From: Clostridiales bacterium
GTDB taxonomy: Bacteria; Bacillota; Desulfitobacteriia; Desulfitobacteriales; Desulfitobacteriaceae
DNA length: 15,655 nucleotides
NCBI GenBank assembly: GCA_027357125.1
Contig: DAHVVW010000008.1
Location: forward strand, 1-15,655
Direction: 5' to 3'
In this document: piece after piece, positions 8,410 through 15,655 of the stretch
Layout of the letters: the number at the start of each line of letters is the position of its first letter
Numbering within the stretch: position 1 is the stretch's first letter
The notes under the pieces: model-generated
Database searches by the model: none
The model's input: the letters and a program-made list of their open reading frames with translations, nothing else
Told to the model about the DNA's origin: nothing
Made by a program: the position numbers and the translations under genes

Positions 8410-9552
8410 GTGGCAGACCGCTTAGGGGAAATTCTCAAAAATACTCTTAGTTCCATAGAATCCGGCAAAGAAGAAATCTTTTTTATCGCGGAGTCTACCC
8501 GCTCTGAAATTCAACGTCTAAGTCAGGAACTGTCTCAATTAAGGACAGAGATTGTTGACACGATAAAGGACGTTGATCAGCAACAAAAGCTGGAGCGCCG
8601 TCTGCGGCAAAGATTGATGGAAGTAAGCCGGGACTATAAGAAATATTCTGAACAAGAGATGATGGAAACTTACTCTCAGGCCACCGAGGCACAGATGAAG
8701 CTGCAGCTTCTCCAAGCAAAAGAAGTGCAACAGCGCACGCGTCGTGATGAGATTGAGCGCTCTCTGCGCCAGATGCAGGCTACTATTGCACGGGCGGAAA
8801 ATTTAATGTCAAAGGTCAGTGTAGCCATTAACCTGCTGCAGGGAGGCATTGCCGACATTTATCAAGCCCGAGGGATTGACCAGCGTCAGGAAACTGCCCT
8901 GCGGGTTATCAAAGCCCAGGAAGAAGAACGCCGACGTGTAGCGCGTGAAATGCATGACGGTCCCGCCCAAACTCTGGCCAACATTGTCCTCCGTTTGGAA
9001 ATAGCGGAGAAACTCTTAGAACTCGACCCGAGTCGTGTTAAAAGCGAGCTCAAAGATTTGAAGAACCTGGTTCGTTCCAATCTCCAAGACATCAGGCGCA
9101 TTATTTTTGATCTTAGGCCTATGGCCTTAGATGATCTAGGGGTAATTCCAGCCTTAAGAAAATACCTTGATAACTTTCAAGAAACGTATAGCATCAAATG
9201 CGAACTGCGAGTAGAAGGGCGGGAAAAACGCCTGCTACCGATAATGGAAGTTGCTCTCTTTCGCTTAATTCAAGAAGGTATGACTAATGTTGCCAAACAT
9301 TCAAGTTCTGACCGGGTAATGGTGAGCGTAGAATTCCAAGACGAGTGGACTAACGCCAGTGTCAAGGACTTCGGGCAGGGTTTCGATGTTGAGCATGCTT
9401 TGGATTCTTCCACCGAACACTTTGGTTTAGTAGGTATGCGGGAAAGAGTAGAGATGTTCAACGGACACTTCTCTGTTCAATCCTCCTTGGGCAAAGGAAC
9501 TACTGTGGAATTTTCTATTCCATTCAAGCAAGAGGAGGGAGCAGCAGGGTGA
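8410..9552 (+). CDS. degS: DegS-like cytoplasmic sensor histidine kinase
   Basis: This is a soluble histidine kinase of the DegS/NarX-type (HisKA_3) class. From GTG 8410 the product has 380 residues and begins MADRLGEILKNT, as DegS proteins do. Residues about 1-150 are a long coiled-coil sensor domain with no membrane segment. The dimerisation and phosphoacceptor motif REMHDGPAQ places the phosphorylated His at residue 182, followed by the DIRRIIFDLRPMALDDLG segment typical of DegS. The ATPase domain shows the N box GMTNVAKHS, the G1 box DFGQGFD and the G2 box GLVGMRERV. Its stop overlaps the start of the regulator gene by 4 bp, so the two are translationally coupled and almost surely partners. 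In Bacillus, DegS/DegU govern exoenzymes, motility and competence. The signal and regulon here are unknown. Confidence 0.93.
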   Translation: MADRLGEILKNTLSSIESGKEEIFFIAESTRSEIQRLSQELSQLRTEIVDTIKDVDQQQKLERRLRQRLMEVSRDYKKYSEQEMMETYSQATEAQMKLQLLQAKEVQQRTRRDEIERSLRQMQATIARAENLMSKVSVAINLLQGGIADIYQARGIDQRQETALRVIKAQEEERRRVAREMHDGPAQTLANIVLRLEIAEKLLELDPSRVKSELKDLKNLVRSNLQDIRRIIFDLRPMALDDLGVIPALRKYLDNFQETYSIKCELRVEGREKRLLPIMEVALFRLIQEGMTNVAKHSSSDRVMVSVEFQDEWTNASVKDFGQGFDVEHALDSSTEHFGLVGMRERVEMFNGHFSVQSSLGKGTTVEFSIPFKQEEGAAG

Positions 9553-10187
9553 TACGCGTTGTGATTGCAGATGACCATCCATTGCTGAGAGAGGGTCTTA
9601 GGAGAATTCTAGCCTTCGAAGAAGGAATCGAGGTCATAGAAGAGGTCGGGGATGGCCAGGGTGCTATTAATATTACCCGTAAAACCTCATTTGACATTCT
9701 GCTCATGGATTTAAACATGCCGGTCGTGAATGGTCTTGATGCCTGCCGGGTTATTCGTCGGGAAAACCCGAATATCGGAATTTTAGTGCTGACCGTGGAC
9801 GATTCTGATGAGAAAGTATTCGAAGTTCTGCAGCTCGGTGTTGCAGGCTATCTCCTCAAAGATGTAGATTCCAAGACCTTGATTGAGTCGATTCGCAAGG
9901 TTTTTAGCGGTGAGCCAATTTTGTCTCCGGCGGTTACAGGAAAACTTTTAGGACAGCTTGCTCACCCGGTTCATTTAAAAGAGACATATGGTTTAAGTGC
10001 CCGCGAACTTGACATTTTAACTTATGTCGTACGCGGAGCTTCGAACAAGGAAATCGGGGGAGCATTATATATTAGCGAAAAAACCGTTAAAAATCATTTG
10101 TCTAATATTTTCCGCAAACTTGAAGTCGAAGATCGCACGCAAGCAGCCCTTAAAGCTGTTAAGTTAAAACTCGTTGAGCTTGATTAA
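9549..10187 (+). CDS. degU: DegU-like NarL/LuxR-family response regulator
   Basis: This 212-residue two-domain regulator has a receiver domain with acidic pocket D8-D9, phosphoacceptor D54 in LLMDLNMP, the conserved Thr at 82 and Lys at 104 in LLKDV. A linker leads to a C-terminal LuxR-type helix-turn-helix (about 145-210) with LSARELDILTYVVRGASNKE followed by EKTVKNHLSNIFRKL. All residues needed for phosphorylation are intact. It starts at GTG 9549, overlapping the kinase stop as GTGA, with AGGAGGGAGCAG upstream inside degS. The coupling and family match make it the partner of the DegS-like kinase. The target genes are unknown; the ribonuclease gene 32 bp downstream is likely in the same transcript. 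Confidence 0.94.
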   Translation: MIRVVIADDHPLLREGLRRILAFEEGIEVIEEVGDGQGAINITRKTSFDILLMDLNMPVVNGLDACRVIRRENPNIGILVLTVDDSDEKVFEVLQLGVAGYLLKDVDSKTLIESIRKVFSGEPILSPAVTGKLLGQLAHPVHLKETYGLSARELDILTYVVRGASNKEIGGALYISEKTVKNHLSNIFRKLEVEDRTQAALKAVKLKLVELD

Positions 10188-10219
10188 CTTGATTATAGGA
10201 GAGGGGAGGGAGAGTCAGC

Positions 10220-11923
10220 ATGAAAATTAGCTTTTTCGGTGCAGCTCAAGTGGTAACTGGTTCATCCTATTTAGTTGAATCCGCTGATTTTCGTCTACTT
10301 GTAGATTGTGGCATGTTTCAGGGGTCCAAAGCGCTTAAAGAATTAAATTACGGTGAATTTCCCTTTGAGCCGTCTTCAATTGACGCCGTGATTTTGACTC
10401 ATGCTCATATTGACCATTCAGGCTTACTGCCAAAACTCGTTAAAAAAGGTTTCAAAGGTAAGATTTGGGCTTCACCGGAATCTGTCAAACTCTGTTCAAT
10501 TATGCTTCCGGACAGTGGACATATTCAGGAGATGGAGGTTGAGCGCAAGAACCGCAAGCGCGGCCGTGCCGGGATTCCTCCTTTGGAACCTATATATACT
10601 GCCGAAGATGGCTTGCGCGCGCTCCCGTTCTTCCAGGTCGTAAACTATCAGGAAAAAGTTGAACTATCCCCATCCCTTGCTTTTCAATTAAGGGATGCGG
10701 GGCATATTTTAGGATCTGCGCACGTCCTGCTGGAAGCGAAGGAAGAGAATTTAACCAAAAAAGTAGTTTTCTCCGGAGACATAGGAAATCCGAATCAGCC
10801 TTATATTGAGGATCCCAGCATTTTATGCGGGGAAGATGTCATTATAATGGAGACTACTTACGGCAACAGGCTGCACCAAGAGAGTGGCAATCGCTTGAAA
10901 GAGCTGGCGGAAATAATTCGCTCAACTTATGATGTCCACGGCAACTTAATTATTCCGGCCTTTGCCATTGAGCGAACTCAGGATTTGCTTTTTTACATTA
11001 GTCAACTCCAGGCTGCTAAGGAAATACCTATACTCCCAATTTATATAGACAGCCCGTTGGCAATTTCCGCTACGAAGATATTCCAGGAAAACACTGCGCA
11101 TTTTGATGCTGAAACACGTGAGTTGATCAGGCGTGGGAAAAATCCTCTCACGATGGCTAATGTGCATTTCAGCCTAACAGCCCAGGATTCCATGGCACTT
11201 AATAATCTGGAAGGACCGGCCATCATTATTGCGGCGAGCGGCATGGCAGATGCCGGCCGCATCAAACATCATCTTAAACACAATTTATGGCGGGAAAATG
11301 CCACCGTTATCTTTGTAGGTTACCAAGCACAGGGAACACTGGGCCGACAATTGATTGATGGTGCTAAGGAAGTAAGAATACACGGGGAGACAGTGGCAGT
11401 TAAAGCGCAAATTAAGATGATTGAAGGAATGTCTGCTCATGCTGATCAGAACGAACTCTTGAACTGGATTTCCTGTGTCGAGACTGAGAATATTATTTTA
11501 GTTCACGGAGAGCCTGAAGCTCAGGCTGAATTTGCGCAAAAAGTACTTGATAAGTACAACAAGAATCCAATTATCCCGCAACTCGGAGAAATGATTGAAT
11601 TCTTGCCTACCGAAACAGTTCGGCATGCACCTGCCAAACCGTGGCTCGTGCACGAAACGGAAGCTTTTCCCCGCAAGGAAGTTGCTGTTACCGCTCAAAG
11701 CTCTAGGCCGACGATACCCAAACCGATGCCTAGCCTGCCTCAAATTAAAAAACCCAAAGATTCGGATCGTCGCGTCTCACGCTCCCAAGTCAACCGTGCT
11801 TATGTGCGCTTGCGCCAGCGCTTAAAGCAATTAATCGATCAAGGGCAACGCGAACGCACTTTGGATCATGTGGTCGATGTAATCGAGAATATTACGCGTT
11901 GGTTAGAGGAACAGAAGCGGTAA
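10220..11923 (+). CDS. Beta-CASP metallo-beta-lactamase-fold ribonuclease (CPSF-like)
   Basis: This zinc-dependent RNA hydrolase family is related to CPSF-73 and to bacterial proteins such as Thermus TTHA0252. Metal-binding motifs visible are HAHIDH (H61, H63, D65, H66), GHILGSAH (H162), SGDIGN (D187) and a late EGMSAHAD His, with a further HGE motif. METTYGN near 211 marks entry to the beta-CASP insert, which also shows [14 protein letters not shown]. The catalytic core ends near residue 460. About 100 further residues follow: a Pro/Lys-rich linker, then a basic helical segment rich in Arg, Lys and Gln, perhaps for RNA or protein binding. Typical bacterial relatives are nearer 430-540 residues. 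ATG 10220 has AGGAGAGGGGAGGG upstream. It lies 32 bp after degU and is probably cotranscribed. It is not RNase J by its sequence pattern. Confidence 0.9.
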   Translation: MKISFFGAAQVVTGSSYLVESADFRLLVDCGMFQGSKALKELNYGEFPFEPSSIDAVILTHAHIDHSGLLPKLVKKGFKGKIWASPESVKLCSIMLPDSGHIQEMEVERKNRKRGRAGIPPLEPIYTAEDGLRALPFFQVVNYQEKVELSPSLAFQLRDAGHILGSAHVLLEAKEENLTKKVVFSGDIGNPNQPYIEDPSILCGEDVIIMETTYGNRLHQESGNRLKELAEIIRSTYDVHGNLIIPAFAIERTQDLLFYISQLQAAKEIPILPIYIDSPLAISATKIFQENTAHFDAETRELIRRGKNPLTMANVHFSLTAQDSMALNNLEGPAIIIAASGMADAGRIKHHLKHNLWRENATVIFVGYQAQGTLGRQLIDGAKEVRIHGETVAVKAQIKMIEGMSAHADQNELLNWISCVETENIILVHGEPEAQAEFAQKVLDKYNKNPIIPQLGEMIEFLPTETVRHAPAKPWLVHETEAFPRKEVAVTAQSSRPTIPKPMPSLPQIKKPKDSDRRVSRSQVNRAYVRLRQRLKQLIDQGQRERTLDHVVDVIENITRWLEEQKR

Positions 11924-12514
11924 TTAGACCCAGGCATATTCGCCTGTTTGCCTTTTAATTCCAGCTAAAAAGCGTAAGATCTCCTCACGGCGTTTTACGG
12001 CCAAACGACGCCCGGCTCTGGTATATACTTTGTTAGGCAGGGCTTCCGCAAATGTCCGTGCTCTTTGAATTGCATCATCCGGGGTCCGGGTTAATTCATC
12101 ATGCCCGATTAAGCTGAATAAGCGCATTAAACCTATGTTTCCCAGATTATCCAAGATATTGGCATCTCTTAAATAAACTGCTTCGTCACTTTTGCCGGGT
12201 TCGGAATAATACATGTGCGATTCAATAGCATCTAATACTTTAGGAAGTTTATTAGGAGAAAAGGTTTGGCGCTGGAGGAGGTTGCTGGCAACTCCTTTGG
12301 AACGCAAGGGGTGGTCTACGTTTGGCAAAGCATATACGGGGTATTTCCCCGTATCATGTAGCATAGCAGCAACGAACAGAACCTCTTCATCAAGGGTTAA
12401 ATGCTGAGAAAGTTCTTGCGCCACGTAAAAAACCCTTAGACAATGTTTTACCCCCAAAGCGGGATGTGTACAAGCTCTTTCAACCAGGGTAACTAGTTCC
12501 TGGTGATTATTCAT
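11924..12514 (-). CDS. HD-domain phosphohydrolase
   Basis: This 196-residue protein has the metal-binding HD pattern: H24 (VKHCLRV), H53-D54 (AAMLHDTGKYP), H100 (IESHMY) and a distal Asp at 117 or 122 (RDANILDNLG). HD proteins of this size act on nucleotides or other phosphorylated small molecules; the substrate cannot be told here. It resembles the stand-alone hydrolase group rather than (p)ppGpp synthetases or HD-GYP proteins, which need extra motifs. ATG at 12514 on the minus strand has a strong AAGGAGG 8 nt upstream. The stop codon directly abuts the stop of the convergent ribonuclease gene, leaving no space for a terminator, so the transcripts likely overlap. Confidence 0.85.
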   Translation of the reverse strand: MNNHQELVTLVERACTHPALGVKHCLRVFYVAQELSQHLTLDEEVLFVAAMLHDTGKYPVYALPNVDHPLRSKGVASNLLQRQTFSPNKLPKVLDAIESHMYYSEPGKSDEAVYLRDANILDNLGNIGLMRLFSLIGHDELTRTPDDAIQRARTFAEALPNKVYTRAGRRLAVKRREEILRFLAGIKRQTGEYAWV

Positions 12515-12601
12515 GCTTAATCCTCCTTTTCGAATTTTATTTGGCGTCTGAAGTTTATACTGTTAAACATTAATACGACACCTAGCCGGGTAAATCCTTC
12601 C

Positions 12602-12630
12602 ATTATATGGGAACAACCGAAAAAAATATC
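12602..12630 (-). promoter_or_regulatory. Candidate sigma-A promoter for the HD gene
   Basis: On the minus strand a perfect TATAAT -10 box lies at 12602-12607. At 17-bp spacing the -35 position (12625-12630) reads GATATT, a poor match to TTGACA. Transcription would begin near 12595, giving a leader of about 80 nt. Confidence 0.25.
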
Positions 12631-12793
12631 GTGCTTTATTTGTTCCTTTTTATTAAATCCGACAGGTTGCTTGCATAAGCTGCTTTTATCCACCATTTCT
12701 TAGCACGCTTCGTAAGGATAACATAAAAGGATTTAGTATTAGAAATATAGAATATATCAGGAAGATGGTTGCCAGAATTAAGCTTTTTGTTTT

Positions 12794-12803
12794 GGAGTGG
12801 GGA
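12794..12803 (+). promoter_or_regulatory. Ribosome binding site deciding the dnaD start
   Basis: GGAGTGGGG at 12794-12802 is correctly spaced for GTG 12806. It overlaps the alternative in-frame GTG at 12797, which has no site of its own. Confidence 0.5.
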
Positions 12804-12805
12804 TT

Positions 12806-13570
12806 GTGAACAAAGTAAATGTTTACGGGAGCTTTACGCAAGCTCTTTTCTTTTCGGGGATGAGCACTGTTCCCAAATTACTTTTAACTCAATATAGAGA
12901 ATTAGGGTTGAGCGATCAGGAGTTGATATTAATTATCCAGATCCTCAGTGAATTGAATATAACAGCTTATCCTGCTCCGGAATTACTGGCAGTTAGGATG
13001 GGAACTACTCCTGATCAGATCGAAGATATGCTTGCCCGCTTAGCGCAGCGCAAATTTATGGCAATCGAAAAGAAGTGGAACCCAGAAGCTAAAAGATGGG
13101 TAAACGCCTTTAATTTCGTGGGGCTGATTGAAGAATTAGCTGACAGATGGGCTATTGAAAAGATGCTCGAGTTTAAGCGTGATGATGCTGATGCTGAAGC
13201 CGCAGCTGCACATGAACCCGGAACATCAAAATCAGCAATGGAACGTTTGGTAACAGTTTTTGAACAAGAATTAGGACGTCCTTTAACAGGGTTGGAATGT
13301 GAACACATAACACATTGGCTTGCTGCTCATTTTTCGGAGGAATTGATTATAGAGGCTTTGCGGCGAGGGGTTAGCGCCGGAATTAGAAACTTCCGCTACC
13401 TTGATTCTATTTTGCGCGAATGGGAGAAAAAAGGATTTAGATCACGGGCTGAAGTAGAAGCTGATGATGCGAATTTTCAGACTCGCCAGGAAAAAAAAGC
13501 ACAAGGTAAGAGCGGAGGCTCAAGAAAAAGTCTCCATAATCCAGATAAATACGAAAACTTTTATTTATGA
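12806..13570 (+). CDS. dnaD: DnaD-domain primosome protein
   Basis: DnaD-type proteins remodel DNA and recruit the helicase loader in Firmicutes replication restart and initiation. From GTG 12806 it has 254 residues. Residues about 20-105 form a winged-helix N-terminal domain (LSDQELILIIQILSEL, then TTPDQIEDMLARLAQRKF). Residues about 140-212 are the DnaD/DnaB_2 domain, ending in the signature FRYLDSILREWEKKGF, a clear form of the family YxxxILxxWxxKG motif. The C-terminal 40 residues are basic and likely disordered, as in DNA-binding tails of relatives. The helicase-loader gene follows after 34 bp, which supports the replication role. Some genomes hold several DnaD-like proteins, including phage ones, but no phage genes are near. 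Confidence 0.88.
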   Translation: MNKVNVYGSFTQALFFSGMSTVPKLLLTQYRELGLSDQELILIIQILSELNITAYPAPELLAVRMGTTPDQIEDMLARLAQRKFMAIEKKWNPEAKRWVNAFNFVGLIEELADRWAIEKMLEFKRDDADAEAAAAHEPGTSKSAMERLVTVFEQELGRPLTGLECEHITHWLAAHFSEELIIEALRRGVSAGIRNFRYLDSILREWEKKGFRSRAEVEADDANFQTRQEKKAQGKSGGSRKSLHNPDKYENFYL

Positions 13571-13604
13571 TATATATCTAAAATGAGAAAGGAATCCTTT
13601 TCTT

Positions 13605-14414
13605 ATGAAAAACATTCGGGAAATTTTAAGGGAGGGCGTGGATACCAGGTTGGGGGCTGGAAGCGGAGATAAAGAACCCTCAAGCAGGGGAGTAGTTTGC
13701 CAGCTGTGCCAGGATCGGGGAATAGTCCTGGAGGGGGAAGTAGCTAAACCCTGCACTTGCATGCAGCAAAAAAAGTTGGAAAACCGCTTTCGCTATGCCC
13801 GCATGGCTCGAAGCCTGATGCACTGCCGTTTTGAACAGTTTAACTTTGAATACTATGATTCCATTGCAAACCCGTCACATCGCGCCAACGCCCATAAAGC
13901 TTATGCAGCGGCCCGTGAATTTGTTGAAAACTGTGAAGCACGGGAATCTGCCGGTTTAGGGCTTCTGTTCATAGGTCCGGTAGGTTCAGGCAAGACCTTT
14001 CTGGCTGCGTGTATAGCCAATGCCTTGATCGAAAGAGATAAACGGGTTCTGTTTCTGGTTGTCCCGGACTTGTTAGATGAACTCAGGGCAACTTTTAGTA
14101 ATAAGGGAGAATTTAGCGAAATTGATCTTCTCGACACTGCCCGCGAAATTCCAATCCTCGTGCTCGACGACTTAGGCGCTCATAATTATACGGAGTGGAC
14201 GAGAAACCGTATATATTCAATCATTAATTTCCGGCTTAATCAACAATTACCTACAGTTATTACTAGCAATTTGAGTTTGGAAGATATGGAAAATTATCTT
14301 GGGGATAGAACGACGTCCAGGCTGCTCCAGATGTCCAGAGTGTTCCGCTTAACTTGCGACCAGGATATTCGCTTGCGCAAATATCAGGAACGGGAAGGAC
14401 TTACGAAGTCCTGA
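13605..14414 (+). CDS. dnaC: DnaC/DnaI-type replicative helicase loader ATPase
   Basis: This AAA+ ATPase loads the replicative helicase with primosome proteins. The 269-residue protein opens with a DnaI-like zinc-binding module (C32, C35, C50, C52 in CQLCQDRG and CTC). The AAA+ core has Walker A GPVGSGKT at 124-131, Walker B ILVLDDLG at 184-191, sensor 1 VITSNLS near 218-224 and an Arg-finger segment DRTTSRL at 234-240. The AAA+ motifs also fit IstB transposase helpers, but the zinc module and the dnaD neighbour favour a loader. ATG 13605 has AAAGGA upstream at slightly long spacing. It ends 18 bp before a terminator, closing a two-gene dnaD-dnaC operon. Confidence 0.9.
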   Translation: MKNIREILREGVDTRLGAGSGDKEPSSRGVVCQLCQDRGIVLEGEVAKPCTCMQQKKLENRFRYARMARSLMHCRFEQFNFEYYDSIANPSHRANAHKAYAAAREFVENCEARESAGLGLLFIGPVGSGKTFLAACIANALIERDKRVLFLVVPDLLDELRATFSNKGEFSEIDLLDTAREIPILVLDDLGAHNYTEWTRNRIYSIINFRLNQQLPTVITSNLSLEDMENYLGDRTTSRLLQMSRVFRLTCDQDIRLRKYQEREGLTKS

Positions 14415-14432
14415 AAAGAAATTTTGCATTCC

Positions 14433-14469
14433 TATGCATGTCCGCTCATGGACGTGCATATTTTTTCTT
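14433..14469 (+). terminator. Intrinsic terminator after the helicase-loader gene
   Basis: An 11-bp stem (TATGCATGTCC with GGACGTGCATA, one G-U pair) and a 6-nt loop are followed by TTTTTTCTT. It lies 18 bp after the stop codon. Confidence 0.9.
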
Positions 14470-14504
14470 AAGATAAAAATACCAAGAGTTGTGGAGGTGA
14501 AATT

Positions 14505-15077
14505 TTGGCTAGAGTCATTGCGATTAATCGCAAGTATTTCTCGATCGGTCTCAGTATTTTAGTGATTTTTGTGCTTAGCTTTGCTGCAGTTACTGTATGG
14601 CAAACTATTCAGGCCAGTGCAGCCAAAAACAGCGTTGTTCCGGAGCTAAAGATGCTTAGCTTAACGGTCGAGCCCTCATCCGTGGTCAAGGATATGACCT
14701 ACGGAACTGTAACCCTTAAAGGATCGCAAGTAATTCCGGCTAAATCATTTGATTTAATCGCTACGGTGCAAAACACAACAGCCCAGAAAATGACTAACAT
14801 ACCGATTGAGCTGGACATCTCCTTGATTGGGGATGATAAACAGAAGATCATCAAACCGGGAACCCTTGATGTACTTGAGCCAGGAGCCACCGCCCGCGTA
14901 TCTTTCCGCCAAATTAAAGCTTTAGGAGATGCCCTGGGCAAAAGTGCCACAGCGGGACAGCACATGATCGTTCTGCGCATAAAAACAAACCCTGCCGGGG
15001 GAGTGACTCAAACTACAGAAGCAAGTTTTCGCTTTAACGTGGATTCTACAGTTAAGCCGGTCCCCAAAAAACAGTAA
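14505..15077 (+). CDS. Membrane-anchored or secreted protein of unknown family
   Basis: I do not recognise this 190-residue protein. Residues 1-10 are basic, and about 13-31 are strongly hydrophobic (IGLSILVIFVLSFAAVTVW). An ASAAK segment near 37-41 could be a signal-peptidase site, so it is either anchored or released. The remainder alternates hydrophobic and polar residues in a beta-rich pattern (LKMLSLTVEPSSVV, FDLIATVQNTTAQKMTNI, PGATARVSFRQI), like an extracytoplasmic Ig-like or CARDB-like domain, with LEPGATARVSF a typical motif of such folds. It has no Cys. The start is TTG 14505, chosen because GGAGGTGA lies just upstream and no better codon exists. It is transcribed alone between two terminators, so a promoter must lie in the 35 bp before it or overlap the upstream terminator. 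Confidence 0.75.
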   Translation: MARVIAINRKYFSIGLSILVIFVLSFAAVTVWQTIQASAAKNSVVPELKMLSLTVEPSSVVKDMTYGTVTLKGSQVIPAKSFDLIATVQNTTAQKMTNIPIELDISLIGDDKQKIIKPGTLDVLEPGATARVSFRQIKALGDALGKSATAGQHMIVLRIKTNPAGGVTQTTEASFRFNVDSTVKPVPKKQ

Positions 15078-15094
15078 AAACTTAATAAAGTGTG

Positions 15095-15124
15095 GTGCTA
15101 CATCTGTAGCACTTTTTTGTTTTT
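15095..15124 (+). terminator. Intrinsic terminator after the 14505 gene
   Basis: The 7-bp stem GTGCTAC / GTAGCAC with ATCT loop is followed by TTTTTTGTTTTT. It begins 18 bp after the stop codon. Confidence 0.9.
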
Positions 15125-15158
15125 AAGATAACGGTTATACTAGGGGCGAGGTGGTTTT

Positions 15159-15655
15159 ATGGAAATACTCGTTGATTTACATACACACACAGTTGCCAGT
15201 GGCCATGCCTATAGTACGATTAGTGAGAACGCCATGGCTGCAGCACGCAGGGGCTTAAAGATTTTGGGAATGACTGATCATGGACCGAGCATGCCGGGAG
15301 CCCCTAACCTTTATCATTTTGGCAATTTGCCTGTGATCCCGGATGAGCTCTCGGGGGTGAAAATTCTGACCGGTGTTGAGGCCAATATAACAAGTCATGA
15401 AGGAGAACTTGATATCCCGCTGCGCTATTTGGCCCGAATGCAGGTGGTATTAGTAGGGATGCATGTGATTTGTTATCAGGGGGGAACAAAGGAGGCAAAC
15501 ACTACTGCCTATCTTAAAGCTATGGAAAACCCTTTCACAGATATTATGGTGCATCCGGGTCGACCGGATTTTGAGCTGGATTTGGAACGAATTGCCCATG
15601 CTTCCTCTTCCTTAGGAGTACCTGTGGAGATAAACAACAGTTCCCTATCTCCTGA
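15159..15655 (+). CDS. YcdX-like PHP-domain phosphatase (3' end outside window)
   Basis: PHP-domain proteins of the YcdX group are trinuclear-metal phosphatases. The frame from ATG 15159 is open to the window end, 165 codons plus 2 nt. Metal ligands of E. coli YcdX (H7, H9, H15, H40, E73, H101, H131) all appear shifted by one: H8 and H10 (LHTHT), H16, H41 (TDHGP), E74 (GVEAN), H102 (GMH) and H132 (HPGRP). The late EINNSS motif also matches. The remaining ligands (Asp and His near 192-194) would lie beyond the edge. GGGGCGAGGTGG precedes the start. Histidinol-phosphatase is a less likely reading because the pattern follows YcdX closely. The substrate is unknown. Confidence 0.9.
   Translation, partial: MEILVDLHTHTVASGHAYSTISENAMAAARRGLKILGMTDHGPSMPGAPNLYHFGNLPVIPDELSGVKILTGVEANITSHEGELDIPLRYLARMQVVLVGMHVICYQGGTKEANTTAYLKAMENPFTDIMVHPGRPDFELDLERIAHASSSLGVPVEINNSSLSP

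Larger units (their letters stand above)
12515..12805. other. Divergent intergenic region between HD and DnaD genes
   Basis: This AT-rich gap of about 290 bp separates two divergent genes and must hold both promoters. I see one perfect minus-strand TATAAT, no convincing plus-strand promoter, no open frame of note and no terminator. Short inverted repeats exist but are at chance level. Confidence 0.6.

Noticed and set aside
12620..12740. Short inverted repeats (CGTGCT/AGCACG and TAAATCC/GGATTTA) that interleave like a pseudoknot
   Set aside because: Six- and seven-base matches are expected by chance in an AT-rich gap of this size.
15136..15141. TATACT as a -10 box for the PHP gene
   Set aside because: There is no -35 match, and the implied transcript start would fall in or beside the ribosome site.

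Overview
The window looks like chromosomal DNA of an anaerobic, Gram-positive-type member of the Clostridia, most plausibly a Peptococcaceae / Desulfitobacteriia-like lineage. The reasons are the Moorella-type order of Wood-Ljungdahl carbonyl-branch genes, a DegS/DegU pair, a DnaD plus DnaC/DnaI-type primosome pair, strong Shine-Dalgarno sites and frequent GTG/TTG starts. No genus can be fixed from the sequence alone. There are no tRNA or rRNA genes, insertion sequences, phage genes or CRISPR arrays.

Region 1 (1-4347) is the end of an acetyl-CoA synthase / CO dehydrogenase operon. It holds a corrinoid-protein reductive activator (5' end outside the window), a CooC/AcsF nickel-insertion ATPase, AcsD (small subunit of the corrinoid iron-sulfur protein) and AcsE (methyl-THF:corrinoid methyltransferase). 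A GC-rich hairpin lies between acsD and acsE, and a perfect 13-bp-arm terminator closes the operon. These genes maintain and methylate the corrinoid protein that feeds methyl groups to acetyl-CoA synthase. acsA, acsB and acsC are not in the window.

Region 2 (4436-8284) has two heterodisulfide-reductase-A-like genes. The first encodes a degenerate HdrA-like flavin fold fused to two [4Fe-4S] sites and an MvhD/FlpD-like C-terminus. The second encodes a short HdrA that keeps its FAD and Cys motifs but lacks all ferredoxin modules. No hdrB or hdrC is present. The pair looks like one HdrA-MvhD electron-transfer unit split over two proteins, possibly serving the neighbouring corrinoid or methyl-branch chemistry. 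After them comes an unrecognised 372-residue protein, then a 24-bp perfect inverted repeat.

Region 3 (8410-12514) contains a DegS-like sensor kinase and DegU-like response regulator with overlapping stop and start codons, followed closely by a beta-CASP metallo-beta-lactamase-fold (CPSF-type) ribonuclease. An HD-domain phosphohydrolase gene converges on it with no gap.

Region 4 (12515-15655) starts with a gap of about 290 bp, followed by a DnaD-domain replication protein and a DnaC/DnaI-type helicase loader, then a terminator. Next come a membrane-anchored or secreted protein of unknown family, a second terminator, and the first 165 codons of a YcdX-like PHP-domain phosphatase cut by the window edge.

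Most of the window is recognisable core metabolism and information processing. The items most worth a second look are the split HdrA/MvhD pair, the unknown protein at 7068-8186, the 24-bp inverted repeat at 8221-8284, and the structured spacer between acsD and acsE.
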